DNA of 64,000 bases from Henriciella sp. AS95 (GTDB lineage Bacteria; Pseudomonadota; Alphaproteobacteria; Caulobacterales; Hyphomonadaceae), in NCBI RefSeq assembly GCF_038900055.1, contig NZ_JBBMQM010000001.1, positions 2,046,001 through 2,110,000 of the forward strand. Reading direction: 5' to 3'. The position numbers and the translations under genes were made by a program. The first letter of the stretch is position 1. Each line of letters begins with the position of its first letter. Of the stretch, positions 55,209 to 64,000 are shown one piece after another. The notes under the pieces are model-generated. The model ran no database searches. It was not told where the DNA came from and worked only from the letters and a program-made list of their open reading frames with translations.

Positions 55209-56561
55209 ATGACATCATCTTCATTCAAGACGCCGCCGGCGGATATTCTTCAGAAACTCATCGATACATCGCTGAAAGCAGGGGCTAGCGCAGCTGATTG
55301 CAGCCTTGGCTTCTCCGAAGGCGTGAGCGTGGATGTTCGAGACGGAAAGCTGGAGAATGTGGAGCGATCTGAATCGCGCGGTGTTTCACTGCGTGTTCTG
55401 TTCGGCCAGAAGCAGGCGCATGTGTCCGGCTCCGACCTCTCGGACGACGCTTTGACGACCATGGCAGAGCGCTGCGTCGCTATGGCGAAAGCGGTGCCGG
55501 AGGACAAGTATGCCGGTCTCGCGCCGTCGGACCGTCTCGCGACGGATCCACCAGAGCTCGACCTGTCTGGCGACGGGGAGATCGCGCTGGAGACGCTGGA
55601 AAGAGATGCGATCGAAGCAGAGGCAGCGGCCCTTGGAGTTCCCGGCGTTAAAACTGTCGGTGGGTGCGGCAATGGCTGGAGCCAGTCGGAGCGATGGGTC
55701 GCCGCCAGCAATGGATTCAGTGCCTATCTGTCGGGTGGATCTACCGGGCTCGGCCTCGCGGCGGTCGCTGAACGCGATGGCGCCATGGAACGCGACTATG
55801 ACAGCTGGAGTGTGCGCAAGATGGCGGATCGACCGTCGCCCGCAGAGATTGGGCGAACGGCTGGCGAACGAGCCGTTGCGCGGCTGGGCCCGCGTAAGGT
55901 AAAGACCCAGAAGGCGGCCGTTATCTATGACAAGCGGGTCTCGACAAGTTTGATGAGCGCGTTTCTCGGCGCGATTTCGGGGCCATCCGTCGCCCGCGGT
56001 GTCAGCTTTCTGAAAGACAGGCTGGGTCAGCCTGTCTTCGCAGAGGGGGTAAATCTGATTGATGATCCTTTCCTCGAAAAAGCACTGGGGTGTCGGAACC
56101 ATGATGGTGAAGGCCTGCCGGTTGAGCGGACACACCTTGTCGAGAATGGCGTGCTGACGCGCTGGCTGCTCAACACAGCCTCGGCCAGGCAGCTCGGCAT
56201 GGAGCCAAATGGCTTTGCCAGTGGCGGCTTTGGTAACCCGCCCGGCGTTGGGACGTCCAATCTCCACATCGAGGCTGGGCGGCAGTCGCCAGAAGAGATG
56301 ATGAAGGCGACGGGTAAAGGTTTGCTGGTCTCCGACATGTTTGGTCCATCGATCAATCCGAATACAGGCGATTATTCGGTTGGCGTGGCCGGGTTCTGGT
56401 ATGAAGACGGGGAAGTGCAGTACCCAGTGTCGGAAGTGACGATTGCGGGCGACTTGCCGGCAATGTTTGCGCGCTTGGTTCCTGCGTCTGATCTTGAATT
56501 CCGCGGTCGCAACAATGCGCCGAGCCTTCTCATCGAGGATATGTCGATTGCAGGAAACTGA
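55209..56561 (+). CDS. tldE: TldD/PmbA family protease subunit (TldE/PmbA)
   Basis: Protein of 450 residues matching the metal-free partner of the TldD-TldE protease. GVSVDVRDGKLENVERSESRGVSLRVLFG near residue 37 and PNTGDYSVGVAGFWYEDGEVQYPVSEVTIAG near 390 are PmbA/TldE hallmarks. It lacks the HExxxH motif of TldD, consistent with TldE. tldD is not in this window. The downstream phosphatase starts inside its last codons. Confidence 0.9.
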   Translation: MTSSSFKTPPADILQKLIDTSLKAGASAADCSLGFSEGVSVDVRDGKLENVERSESRGVSLRVLFGQKQAHVSGSDLSDDALTTMAERCVAMAKAVPEDKYAGLAPSDRLATDPPELDLSGDGEIALETLERDAIEAEAAALGVPGVKTVGGCGNGWSQSERWVAASNGFSAYLSGGSTGLGLAAVAERDGAMERDYDSWSVRKMADRPSPAEIGRTAGERAVARLGPRKVKTQKAAVIYDKRVSTSLMSAFLGAISGPSVARGVSFLKDRLGQPVFAEGVNLIDDPFLEKALGCRNHDGEGLPVERTHLVENGVLTRWLLNTASARQLGMEPNGFASGGFGNPPGVGTSNLHIEAGRQSPEEMMKATGKGLLVSDMFGPSINPNTGDYSVGVAGFWYEDGEVQYPVSEVTIAGDLPAMFARLVPASDLEFRGRNNAPSLLIEDMSIAGN

Positions 56562-57666
56562 CGCTGGCTTTTCCGAAGAGACAAGGCTTCTGAGAGAGGT
56601 CGCGGTCGAGGCAGGCAGTTTGGCCCTCGCCTATTTTGAAAGAGGCCAGACACCAACCTGGGAAAAGTACCCTGGTCATCCGGTGACGGAAGCTGACATC
56701 GAATCCAACAAACTGATTCGCGATCGTCTGATGACGGCGCGTCCCGACTATGGCTGGCTCTCGGAGGAGACGGCGCTGTCAAAGTCGACCCAGCTGGAAG
56801 AGACAGTCTGGTGTGTCGATCCGATCGACGGAACGCGGGCTTTCATGAGCGGGCAGCCATACTGGTGTATTGGCCTGGCTCTGATTAAACGAGGCCGAGC
56901 GGTTGCCGGCGTCGTGCATGCGCCACTTCTTGGTGAGACCTACATTGCCGAATGGGGGAAGGGGGCTTTTCTCAATGGTAAGCCTCTCAAGACCAGTGCC
57001 TGCAATGAGGAAGAAGGCTGCAGGATGATCGCGGCCGAGTCGATGCTGACCCATCCAGCCTGGCGCGTGCCGTGGCCGAAAATGGAACTGGCCAATCCCA
57101 AGCCGAATGCAACGCTGCTCCGGATGTGCTGGGTGGCCACCGGCAAATGGGATGCGACCCTCGCCCTGTGGCGGAAATCCGACTGGGACCTCGCCGCTGG
57201 GAGTATCATTGTTGAGGAGGCGGGTGGACTGGCGACCACGCATCTGGGAGAACCCTTTCTGTTCAATCGCAGCGAACCTGCACAAAGGAGTTTGATCGCG
57301 GCTGGAAAGGCTCTGCATCCTCTGTTAGTGGAGCGCGTCAAAGGCGTGAGGCTGCCCGATCCGAACTGGACGGTGCGTCCATTCGAAAAGACTGAAACAA
57401 CGGAGCAAAGACCCATGGCGGACATGCCAGAAGCAAAGCAGCTTCTTCATCTGGTTATTGGCGGTGAACTGAAAGACGTGAGCGGTGTCGAATTTGAAGA
57501 CCTTTCAAAGATCGATTTCGTCGGCGCATTTCCCAGCTACAAGGCCGCTTATGATGCCTGGAAATCTGCTGCGCAAAGCACGGTCGACAATGCCGAGATG
57601 AGATATTTCATCCTGCATGCGCACCGTCTTCTCGACCCGGAAACGGGGTCGCACCATCACGTCTAA
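56548..57666 (+). CDS. Inositol-monophosphatase family phosphatase fused to a DUF4170 domain
   Basis: Fused protein of about 372 residues. Residues 1-285 are an IMPase/CysQ-type phosphatase: LSEE at 71-74, WCVDPIDGTRAF at 88-99 and DWDLAAGSIIVEEAGG near 210 give the metal site. Residues 290-372 are a DUF4170 domain (LLHLVIGGELKDV, FPSYKAAYDAWKSAAQ, YFILHAH), usually a separate small protein. The frame is open throughout. A GGAGCAAAG-ATG at 57415 could also give the DUF4170 part alone. I use a TTG start (56548) with GAGG upstream, overlapping tldE by 14 bases; an ATG at 56443 is the alternative. Confidence 0.83.
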   Translation: MQETDAGFSEETRLLREVAVEAGSLALAYFERGQTPTWEKYPGHPVTEADIESNKLIRDRLMTARPDYGWLSEETALSKSTQLEETVWCVDPIDGTRAFMSGQPYWCIGLALIKRGRAVAGVVHAPLLGETYIAEWGKGAFLNGKPLKTSACNEEEGCRMIAAESMLTHPAWRVPWPKMELANPKPNATLLRMCWVATGKWDATLALWRKSDWDLAAGSIIVEEAGGLATTHLGEPFLFNRSEPAQRSLIAAGKALHPLLVERVKGVRLPDPNWTVRPFEKTETTEQRPMADMPEAKQLLHLVIGGELKDVSGVEFEDLSKIDFVGAFPSYKAAYDAWKSAAQSTVDNAEMRYFILHAHRLLDPETGSHHHV

Positions 57667-59431
57667 GGCGGAAAAAGCGCACAAACCTCGTGCGCGCAGC
57701 CTTTATCGGCTGATCCGTGAACGCTTCAGTTCACACTGGGGCTGGTTTGCGCTGGGCACAGGGTGCGCGGCACTGACGTCAATCGCAGCAGCGTCGTACG
57801 GTTATTTGCTGAAGCTGGTCGTCGAGGGACTTGAGCGTCTCGCGGATCCGGTGAATACAACGGTGCCAACAGGATTGTGGTTGCTGATTGGCATTATTGC
57901 CATGGCTGCAATCGTACGATCACTTTCCCTTTATGGCATGACGCTCGCCAATAATACCGGCGTTCAAAGGGCGATTGTCGACATCCAGGCCGATCAATTC
58001 GACTCGCTGACAGATGGCGACTTCGCCCGCATTTCCAACGACCGGTCCGGCGGATTCGTATCTCGCTTCATTAATGATATCAACGCGTTGCGCGAGGCTG
58101 GGCTTCGCTTGGCCAACAATCTCACCAAGGGCGTGCTCACCGTCATCGGAGTTCTGATCACGATGCTGATCATGGACTGGAAGCTTACGCTGGTGCTGCT
58201 GGTTATTTATCCACTCGCCTTCGGTCCGGTCATTGCGCTCGGCAACCGCGTTCGGAAGCGCTCGAAAAAGGCCCAGAAACAGATCGGGGAAGTCGCGTCG
58301 CTTTTGTCGGAGAGCTTTCAGTCGTCGCGGGTGGTGAAAGCCTATGGGCTTGAGGATTATCAGAAGGCCCGCGCCAAAAAGGGATTCGTCGAGCGTTCCC
58401 GGCTTTTTCTCAAGGTCCTGACGGACAAGGCGGCCGTCGATCCCATTCTGGAAATCACGGGTGGTTTGGCTCTCGTCGGCATTCTCGCGCTCACGGCCTG
58501 GCGGATCGCGCAGGGCGATACATCACTTGGCAATTTTGTTGGTGTTATCGGCGCCGTGGCAGTCGCGGCGCCGGAATTGCGAGCTCTGGGAACTTTGAAC
58601 GCGGTTGCTCAGGAAGGCGGGGCCGCTGCGGACCGTGTGTTTGAAATTCTTGATGCGGACTCCAGCATTTCGGACCGTGAAGGTGCCAAAACGCTTGAAG
58701 GCGCACGTGGCGGCGTGGAATTCAGAGATGTTCACTTTGTCTATCCGGACGGCTCTCCGGCGCTCAGCGGTCTAAGCTTTTCGGCCAATCCGGGTGAGAC
58801 GGTTGCCTTGGTCGGGCCTTCGGGTGCCGGAAAGTCCACTGTTTTCAATCTTTTATTGCGCCTTTATGATCCGCTTTCCGGGGTAGTGGCTATTGATGGA
58901 AACGACATCAGAGCTTTTACCGGGAAATCCCTGCGTCAGGCGACAGCGCTCGTCGCGCAGGAAGCGCTTCTTTTCGATGACACGATTGCTGCCAACATCG
59001 CGCTTGGAAAGATTGGTGCCACGCGTGACGAGATCAGGTCCGCTGCAGAGGCCGCCAATGCGCATGAGTTTATCCTGACACTGCCCGGCGGCTATGATTC
59101 ACCTGTCGGTGAAATGGGGCGCAGCCTTTCAGGCGGTCAGCGCCAACGTATTGCGCTTGCCAGAGCAATACTCCGGGGAGCGCCGATTCTCTTGCTGGAC
59201 GAAGCCACGTCCGCTCTGGATGCCGAGAGCGAGGCGAAGGTGCAGGCGGCTCTTAATGAATTTTCGAAGGATCGAACGACGCTCATTATTGCGCATCGAC
59301 TATCGACCGTCCGTGCAGCCGACAGGATCATCGTTATGGAAGACGGCAAGCTGGTCGAAGACGGGTCGCACGAGGAGCTGATGCGCCTCGGCGGCGCGTA
59401 CAAGAAGCTCGTCGAGCTTCAGCTAAGCTAG
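57617..59431 (+). CDS. ABC exporter, MsbA/multidrug type (fused permease-ATPase)
   Basis: Half-transporter of 604 residues that works as a homodimer. Six membrane helices occupy about residues 35-320. The ATPase has GPSGAGKST near 398, the signature SLSGGQRQRIALARA near 504 and ILLLDEATSALD near 524. It resembles MsbA/LmrA-type lipid and drug exporters. The ATG at 57617 overlaps the phosphatase-DUF4170 gene by 50 bases, so the two are probably co-transcribed. Confidence 0.92.
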   Translation: MRTVFSTRKRGRTITSKAEKAHKPRARSLYRLIRERFSSHWGWFALGTGCAALTSIAAASYGYLLKLVVEGLERLADPVNTTVPTGLWLLIGIIAMAAIVRSLSLYGMTLANNTGVQRAIVDIQADQFDSLTDGDFARISNDRSGGFVSRFINDINALREAGLRLANNLTKGVLTVIGVLITMLIMDWKLTLVLLVIYPLAFGPVIALGNRVRKRSKKAQKQIGEVASLLSESFQSSRVVKAYGLEDYQKARAKKGFVERSRLFLKVLTDKAAVDPILEITGGLALVGILALTAWRIAQGDTSLGNFVGVIGAVAVAAPELRALGTLNAVAQEGGAAADRVFEILDADSSISDREGAKTLEGARGGVEFRDVHFVYPDGSPALSGLSFSANPGETVALVGPSGAGKSTVFNLLLRLYDPLSGVVAIDGNDIRAFTGKSLRQATALVAQEALLFDDTIAANIALGKIGATRDEIRSAAEAANAHEFILTLPGGYDSPVGEMGRSLSGGQRQRIALARAILRGAPILLLDEATSALDAESEAKVQAALNEFSKDRTTLIIAHRLSTVRAADRIIVMEDGKLVEDGSHEELMRLGGAYKKLVELQLS

Positions 59432-59432
59432 C

Positions 59433-60101
59433 TCATCCATATCCACGCTCTTGCGGCATCTGTGCTGCGGTGGCGCGGATGAACTTCGCCAGCTTTTCAG
59501 CGGACTCAGCACCTTGAACGGCAACACGGCGCATGGCGATATATGTCGGTACGCCGCCAATGCCCATCTCTCGGAAAAGCTCTTCTTCTTTTTTTGTTTC
59601 CTCGACATCGGCGTCAGAGGCGAGCAGTTTCTCGATAATCTCCCGCTCGAGGCCGATCTCTTCGCCTATGTCAGCCAGCACTTCATCCTGTCCAATATCG
59701 CGGGCGTGTTCGAAATAAGCCGAGAATAGCGCTTCCTTGGCCTCGGCACCCTTGCCTTGTCCCTGAGCCCAGCGAACAAGACGATGTGCGTTGAAACTGT
59801 TCGGGCGGTGCTTCACATCATTGAAATGATATGGAATGCCTTCGGCCTCGCCATACTCAATCAGAGCCTGGCGCATGCTTGCCCAGCGGCTGTCTTCGGT
59901 TTCGGGGCCGAATTTCTTGGCCATGTAATCGCGGTAATTCACGCCGCCTTCCGGAATCGACGGGTCGAGTTCGAATGGTCTGAACAGGAGTTCGACGTCG
60001 ACTTCCGGCACAAGATTGATGGCTTCGCGGATGCGTCTCAGGCCGAGCCAGCACCAGGGACATACGAGGTCGGACACCATTTCTATGGTTAGCTTGGTCA
60101 T
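59433..60101 (-). CDS. DsbA/FrnE-like thioredoxin-fold oxidoreductase
   Basis: Cytoplasmic-type protein of 222 residues. SDLVCPWCWLG near residue 10 contains the CPWC redox pair and GIGGVPTYI near 190 the cis-Pro loop, as in FrnE and 2-hydroxychromene-2-carboxylate isomerases (the latter usually lack the CxxC). No signal peptide. AGGAGG precedes the ATG at 60101. It converges with the ABC exporter, one base apart. FrnE-type proteins are linked to oxidative and thiol stress. Confidence 0.85.
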   Translation of the reverse strand: MTKLTIEMVSDLVCPWCWLGLRRIREAINLVPEVDVELLFRPFELDPSIPEGGVNYRDYMAKKFGPETEDSRWASMRQALIEYGEAEGIPYHFNDVKHRPNSFNAHRLVRWAQGQGKGAEAKEALFSAYFEHARDIGQDEVLADIGEEIGLEREIIEKLLASDADVEETKKEEELFREMGIGGVPTYIAMRRVAVQGAESAEKLAKFIRATAAQMPQERGYG

Positions 60102-60196
60102 CGCGGCGCCTCCTTGCACATTGCCTTCCTGGTTTCAGAAGGTGGGGCTCAGCCGGCGCGATACAAGCTTGCGGCGCCTTTCTTTCCGACCCTCTC

Positions 60197-61177
60197 CTAC
60201 AGGATTGCTGCGACGGTGAAGCCGATGAGGAGGATCAGGGCCGCAAAAGCGTTCGACTTGAAAACGCGAAGCGCCGCAGTCTTGTCCTTGCCGACAAGGT
60301 TGACCTGCCAGACAGCGTGAACAAGGAAGCCGATGACAGCCAGAGCGCCTATACGCGGCGCCCCAGCTGCTGCTGATGCTGCTGCAAAGAAGGCTCCCGC
60401 GCCGAGAAAGAAACAGAACGACCAGGTCAGCACCCGATCGCCAAACAAGCGGGCGGTCGACATAACGCCGATCAGCGCGTCGTCTTCTTCATCCTGAATC
60501 GCGTAAATCGTGTCATAGGCGATCGTCCAACAGACAAAGCCGAAATAGAGAAGGATCGTCCCGAATGAGACGTGCATGGCTGTGGCAGCGGCAACCAGAA
60601 CGCCCCAGTTGATCGTGAAACCGAGCCAGGCTTGAGGCCACCAGGTGACGCGCTTCATGAATGGGTATGAGGTGATGAGCGGGATCGCGAGCAAGGCGAC
60701 AATCTTTGCATCGAGTGGCAGGCAAAGCCAGGCGAGAAAAGCCAGCAGGAGCTGAGCGCCGAGAAAAATATACGCATTTCTGACGCTGACGTCGCCAGAG
60801 GGGAGGGGACGGTTCGCCGTCCGTTCCACCTTCGCATCAAATTCGCGGTCAGTGATGTCATTCCAGGTGCAGGCAGCGCCACGCATGGTTACGGCACCGA
60901 CGACGAACAGCACATCCCACCAAAGGTCGATCCACAGGAAGCCCGTCGCGATGCGTGTGTACGACAACGCGATCAGCGTCGGAAGTAGCACAAGCCACGT
61001 CCCGATTGGACGGTCCAGTCGGGCAAGGGCCGCGTAAGGTCTGAATCGGTCCGGCAGCGATGTCAGCCACACGGGGAGGGCGCTGTCGGCGGGCGCTTTC
61101 GCCGACGGTTCCGCCTTCTCTGTGAACTCGGCCTCGATTGGATCCGGATCGTCATGAGTCTTTGTTGAATCGTTCAT
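60197..61177 (-). CDS. ubiA: 4-hydroxybenzoate octaprenyltransferase
   Basis: Prenyltransferase of 326 residues for ubiquinone synthesis. The first Asp-rich motif is NDITDREFDAKVERT near residue 105 and the second is YDTIYAIQDEEDDALIG near 222; about eight membrane helices. A soluble, Asp/Glu-rich N-terminal extension of about 40 residues precedes the first helix. It joins the prenyl chain to 4-hydroxybenzoate in the inner membrane. Confidence 0.93.
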   Translation of the reverse strand: MNDSTKTHDDPDPIEAEFTEKAEPSAKAPADSALPVWLTSLPDRFRPYAALARLDRPIGTWLVLLPTLIALSYTRIATGFLWIDLWWDVLFVVGAVTMRGAACTWNDITDREFDAKVERTANRPLPSGDVSVRNAYIFLGAQLLLAFLAWLCLPLDAKIVALLAIPLITSYPFMKRVTWWPQAWLGFTINWGVLVAAATAMHVSFGTILLYFGFVCWTIAYDTIYAIQDEEDDALIGVMSTARLFGDRVLTWSFCFFLGAGAFFAAASAAAGAPRIGALAVIGFLVHAVWQVNLVGKDKTAALRVFKSNAFAALILLIGFTVAAIL

Positions 61178-61203
61178 GGCGCCCCTATACCGAATTTTAC
61201 CTG

Positions 61204-62568
61204 CTAGGCGATAGACACTGTCTTCCGGTTCACAAACGACAAGATGCCATCGCGCGCAAGTTCACGGCCATAACCGGATGCCTTCACGCCGCCAAAGGGC
61301 AGACGCGGATCACTTGCGACCTTCGCGTTCACAAAGGTCGACCCTGCTTCCAGGTCGCGCACTGCGACCTCAATCTCGCCCTTGTCGGAGGTGAAGATCG
61401 CAGATCCCAAGCCGAACTCGCTATCGTTTGCGCGGGCGATGGCTTCGGAGAGATTAGACACCTTCCAAAGAGAAGCGACAGGCCCAAACATTTCCTCATA
61501 GCTGGCAGGCGCTGAGTCGGGGGCGTCCTCAAGTATCTGTGGGGCAAACCAGTAACCAGTATCAGGCAAGGACTGGGTATCGATCAGAGGCTTGGCCCCG
61601 CAAGAGATCGATTTTTTTACCTGTTCGGCGAGATCGTCACGAATGGCTTTCATCGCGAGTGGCCCGATTTGCGTGTCCTCTTGCATGGGATCACCCACCT
61701 TGAGAGCGCTCATATTCTCTATGAAACGGGTGCGGAAATCGTCGTAAATATCGGCGTGAACAAAGAACCTTTTGGCGGCGATACAGGACTGGCCGTTGTT
61801 CTGAGTGCGGCCATCGACCGCCGTTTCAACAGCCGCTTCGATGTCGGCGGACGGCATGACGATGAAAGCATCAGTTCCACCAAGTTCCAGCAAGGTCGGT
61901 TTGATTTCGTCCCCCGCAATCGACGCGACCGAACTTCCCGCTGGCCCCGAGCCCGTCAATGTGGCCGCGCGAACCCGGCGGTCGCGAATGACCTGCTCCA
62001 CTTTGTCAGAACCAATCAATAGGGTTTGGAAACATCCAGCAGGAAAGCCCGCTTCGCTGAACACGTCTTCAATATTGAGGGCGCACCTCCAGACATTGGA
62101 TGCGTGTTTCAAAATGCCGACATTCCCGGCCATAAGCGCAGGCGCTGCGAACCGGAAAACCTGCCAGAACGGAAAATTCCATGGCATGACCGCCAAGACC
62201 GGACCGATTGGCAGGTTGTGGACATAAGACGTCTTGGCATCTGTACCGATTGTCTCGTCTTTGAGGTATTCCTCAGCGTGGTCGGCATAATGGCGGCAAA
62301 CCCAGGCGCACTTTTCAGCCTCAGCGACGGCTTGTTTCAAAGGTTTACCCATCTCCAGCGTCATCCGATGCGCAAAATTGTCTTTGCGGTCCTCCAGCAC
62401 GTCTGCTGCCGCGTGCATCAGGCGCGACCTTTCGTCAAAACCTGTCAGGCGCCAGGAGGCGTAGCGTTCTTCGGCGACGGCGAGGGCCTGGTCGACGTCG
62501 ACGTCCGAATGCGGTTCGAATTCTTCGATGACGTCTTCCGTCGCGGGATTTACTGAACGCACTGTCAT
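61204..62568 (-). CDS. Aldehyde dehydrogenase, succinate-semialdehyde type
   Basis: NAD(P)-dependent aldehyde dehydrogenase of 454 residues. PVLAVMPWNFPFWQVFRF near residue 115, LLELGGTDAFIV near 220 and the catalytic Cys in NNGQSCIAAKRFFV near 259 are diagnostic. The short N-terminus and overall pattern fit the compact semialdehyde dehydrogenase group (GabD/Sad-like). Substrate assignment is tentative. It ends 26 bp before the ubiA start on the same strand. Confidence 0.9.
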   Translation of the reverse strand: MTVRSVNPATEDVIEEFEPHSDVDVDQALAVAEERYASWRLTGFDERSRLMHAAADVLEDRKDNFAHRMTLEMGKPLKQAVAEAEKCAWVCRHYADHAEEYLKDETIGTDAKTSYVHNLPIGPVLAVMPWNFPFWQVFRFAAPALMAGNVGILKHASNVWRCALNIEDVFSEAGFPAGCFQTLLIGSDKVEQVIRDRRVRAATLTGSGPAGSSVASIAGDEIKPTLLELGGTDAFIVMPSADIEAAVETAVDGRTQNNGQSCIAAKRFFVHADIYDDFRTRFIENMSALKVGDPMQEDTQIGPLAMKAIRDDLAEQVKKSISCGAKPLIDTQSLPDTGYWFAPQILEDAPDSAPASYEEMFGPVASLWKVSNLSEAIARANDSEFGLGSAIFTSDKGEIEVAVRDLEAGSTFVNAKVASDPRLPFGGVKASGYGRELARDGILSFVNRKTVSIA

Positions 62569-62625
62569 GATTTTCTGCCTTTCGGGTCTCTTAACTCTTA
62601 CAAGTGTGAAGCCTATATGGGGCCC

Positions 62626-63387
62626 ATGAGTTCCGTTCCGCGAATATTTGTAAGCCTTCCTTTATCAGCTGGAAGCCACGTCCAACTCGACGAGAATCAG
62701 GGGAAGTATCTGACCCGTGTGATGCGCCTCAGCGATGGCGCAATGGTCAGATTATTCAATGGCAAGGACGGTGAATGGCGGGCCAGCTTGAGCCAGGCAA
62801 GCGGCAAGAAGGTGTTTGTCATACCTGAAGAGCAGACGAGGCCACAGGTCGCAGCGCCAGACCTCACCTTGATGTTCGCACCTTTGAAAAAGACGAGAAC
62901 CGATTTTGTCGTCGAAAAAGCGTGCGAGCTTGGGGTCCAGCATATCCAGCCCGTGATGACGGAACGCACTCAATCTTCGCGTGTGAGGTCAGACCGGCTT
63001 CAGTCTGTTGTGATTGAGGCGGCCGAACAAACCGAACGAATGGATGTGCCGATCGTGGCTGACGATGTGTCCCTGTTCAGCGCGCTCGATGGTTGGGACC
63101 CGGCGCGAATGCTCTATTATTGCGATGAAGCGGGTGAGGCGAAGCCCATGGCGCAAACCCTTGCCGAAACGGAATTTGGCCCAGCAGGCGTCCTTATCGG
63201 GCCGGAGGGCGGTTTCTCAGAAAACGAGCGCCGCAGGATCCGCAGTCTTCCCTTTGTCGTGCCCGTCACGCTTGGCCCCCGTATATTGCGAGCAGAAACG
63301 GCGGCGGTTGCCGCGTTAACCCTGTGGCAGTCAATGGTTGGCGACTGGAGGGAACATCCCTATCTGCCAGACTCGCGGATCGCTTAG
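62626..63387 (+). CDS. rsmE: 16S rRNA (uracil-1498-N3)-methyltransferase RsmE
   Basis: SPOUT-class RNA methyltransferase of 253 residues. The N-terminal PUA-like part contains QGKYLTRVMRLSDGAMVRLFNG. The trefoil knot has LIGPEGGFSENE near residue 192 and LGPRILRAETAAVAAL near 217, where SAM binds. It methylates U1498 in the small-subunit rRNA. The start could also be the ATG nine bases earlier (62617). gshA follows 14 bp later. Confidence 0.93.
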   Translation: MSSVPRIFVSLPLSAGSHVQLDENQGKYLTRVMRLSDGAMVRLFNGKDGEWRASLSQASGKKVFVIPEEQTRPQVAAPDLTLMFAPLKKTRTDFVVEKACELGVQHIQPVMTERTQSSRVRSDRLQSVVIEAAEQTERMDVPIVADDVSLFSALDGWDPARMLYYCDEAGEAKPMAQTLAETEFGPAGVLIGPEGGFSENERRRIRSLPFVVPVTLGPRILRAETAAVAALTLWQSMVGDWREHPYLPDSRIA

Positions 63388-63401
63388 GGGCGGAGAATTT
63401 T

Positions 63402-64000
63402 ATGACGACTCCAACGTCTGACATCGACGAAAGCGCACCGCGCATAGAGTCCAAATCAGCAATGGTTGAATGGTTCGAAAGCGGCTGCACGCCAAAAACG
63501 GACTGGAAAATCGGCACGGAACACGAGAAATTCGGTTTTATTCGCAAGGGACTGCGTCCTCTGCCTTATGATGGCGATGTATCGATCAGGGCCATGCTGG
63601 AAGGCTTGCGCGATAAGTTCGGGTGGGCGCCCATTGAAGAAGGCGGCCACCTGATCGGCCTGAAAAAAGACGGCGCAAGCGTCAGCCTTGAGCCGGGTGG
63701 TCAGTTCGAACTCTCTGGGGCGCCGCTCGAACATATCCATCAGACCTGTAACGAAGTTGGCGATCATTTGCGCGAAGTCCGCGAGATCGCCGATCCCCTT
63801 GGCATCGGCTTCCTCGGCATGGGCTCTTCTCCACTATGGAGCATGGATGAGACTCCGATGATGCCGAAAGGCCGTTACAAGATCATGCGGGACTACATGC
63901 AGAAGGTCGGACGCCTCGGCCGAGAGATGATGTTCCGCACATGCACCGTTCAGGCAAATCTGGACTACGGTTCCGAAACAGACATGGTGAAGAAGCTGCG
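63402..64000 (+). CDS. gshA: Glutamate-cysteine ligase, partial (runs off the window)
   Basis: The first 199 codons of a glutamate-cysteine ligase of the plant/alphaproteobacterial GCS2 type. KIGTEHEKFGFIRKG near residue 41 and LEPGGQFELSGAPLEHIHQT near 99 form the ATP/glutamate site. MPKGRYKIMRDYMQ near 151 is a further family block. It makes gamma-glutamylcysteine, the first step in glutathione synthesis. GGGGCGGAGAATTTT precedes the ATG. The 3' end lies outside the window. Confidence 0.93.
   Translation, partial: MTTPTSDIDESAPRIESKSAMVEWFESGCTPKTDWKIGTEHEKFGFIRKGLRPLPYDGDVSIRAMLEGLRDKFGWAPIEEGGHLIGLKKDGASVSLEPGGQFELSGAPLEHIHQTCNEVGDHLREVREIADPLGIGFLGMGSSPLWSMDETPMMPKGRYKIMRDYMQKVGRLGREMMFRTCTVQANLDYGSETDMVKKL

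Overview
The window looks like a piece of the chromosome of a marine-type alphaproteobacterium, most plausibly in or near Caulobacterales/Hyphomonadaceae. This is judged from gene content only: an alphaproteobacterial block SPOR-nagZ-scpA-scpB-tatABC-serS-surE-pcm, an erpA/dgt head-to-head pair, a HisKA_2 sensor kinase, DUF983, DUF1287 and DUF4170 proteins, and GC-rich third codon positions. Genes are densely packed on both strands. I see no rRNA, tRNA, insertion sequence, phage or CRISPR array.

Layout. 0.1-5.3 kb: an M48 peptidase with a TPR-like tail, then a minus-strand Fe(III) ABC importer operon (fbpA-fbpB-fbpC) behind a Fur-like box. 5.4-17.7 kb: a catabolic region with a glycine-oxidase-type flavoenzyme, two acyl-CoA dehydrogenases, an M23 lipoprotein, a large 11-residue-repeat membrane protein, a sulfotransferase, a thioesterase, a family VIII-type esterase, an enoyl-CoA hydratase and a coniferyl-type aldehyde dehydrogenase. 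17.8-33.5 kb: sensor kinase, DEAD-box helicase, sodB, squalene/phytoene synthase-like protein, M16 peptidase, two DUF983 genes, two nitroreductases, katG with an OxyR-like site, DUF1287 protein and a STAS-less SulP transporter. 33.5-43.1 kb: erpA/dgt, then the long housekeeping operon covering cell-envelope remodelling, chromosome condensation, Tat export, seryl-tRNA synthesis and protein repair. 43.1-53.6 kb: Kazal lipoprotein, SDR, VOC protein, nucleoside transporter plus TonB receptor, GST, trmFO, DUF2855 protein. 53.7-64 kb: PLP decarboxylase, tldE, a phosphatase fused to DUF4170, an MsbA-like exporter, a FrnE/DsbA-type protein, ubiA, aldehyde dehydrogenase, rsmE and the start of gshA.

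How genes fit together. The FbpABC importer, ErpA, KatG and Fe-SOD form an iron and oxidative-stress theme. The acyl-CoA dehydrogenases, hydratase, thioesterase, SDR and aldehyde dehydrogenases suggest beta-oxidation-like use of acyl or aromatic substrates. NupC plus a TonB receptor suggests outer- and inner-membrane nucleoside uptake.

The most unusual signals are: two independent cases in which a short diverged copy of a gene's 3' end lies about 0.75 kb downstream beyond an unrelated gene (acyl-CoA dehydrogenase and GST); a 27-copy 11-residue solenoid joined to a two-helix pore-like membrane end; an in-frame phosphatase-DUF4170 fusion with a possible internal start; a near-ideal 12-bp palindromic operator in front of an orphan membrane protein; a CATG shared by two divergent start codons; and a small frameshifted membrane-protein gene. 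No clearly new multi-gene system is established by the sequence alone.
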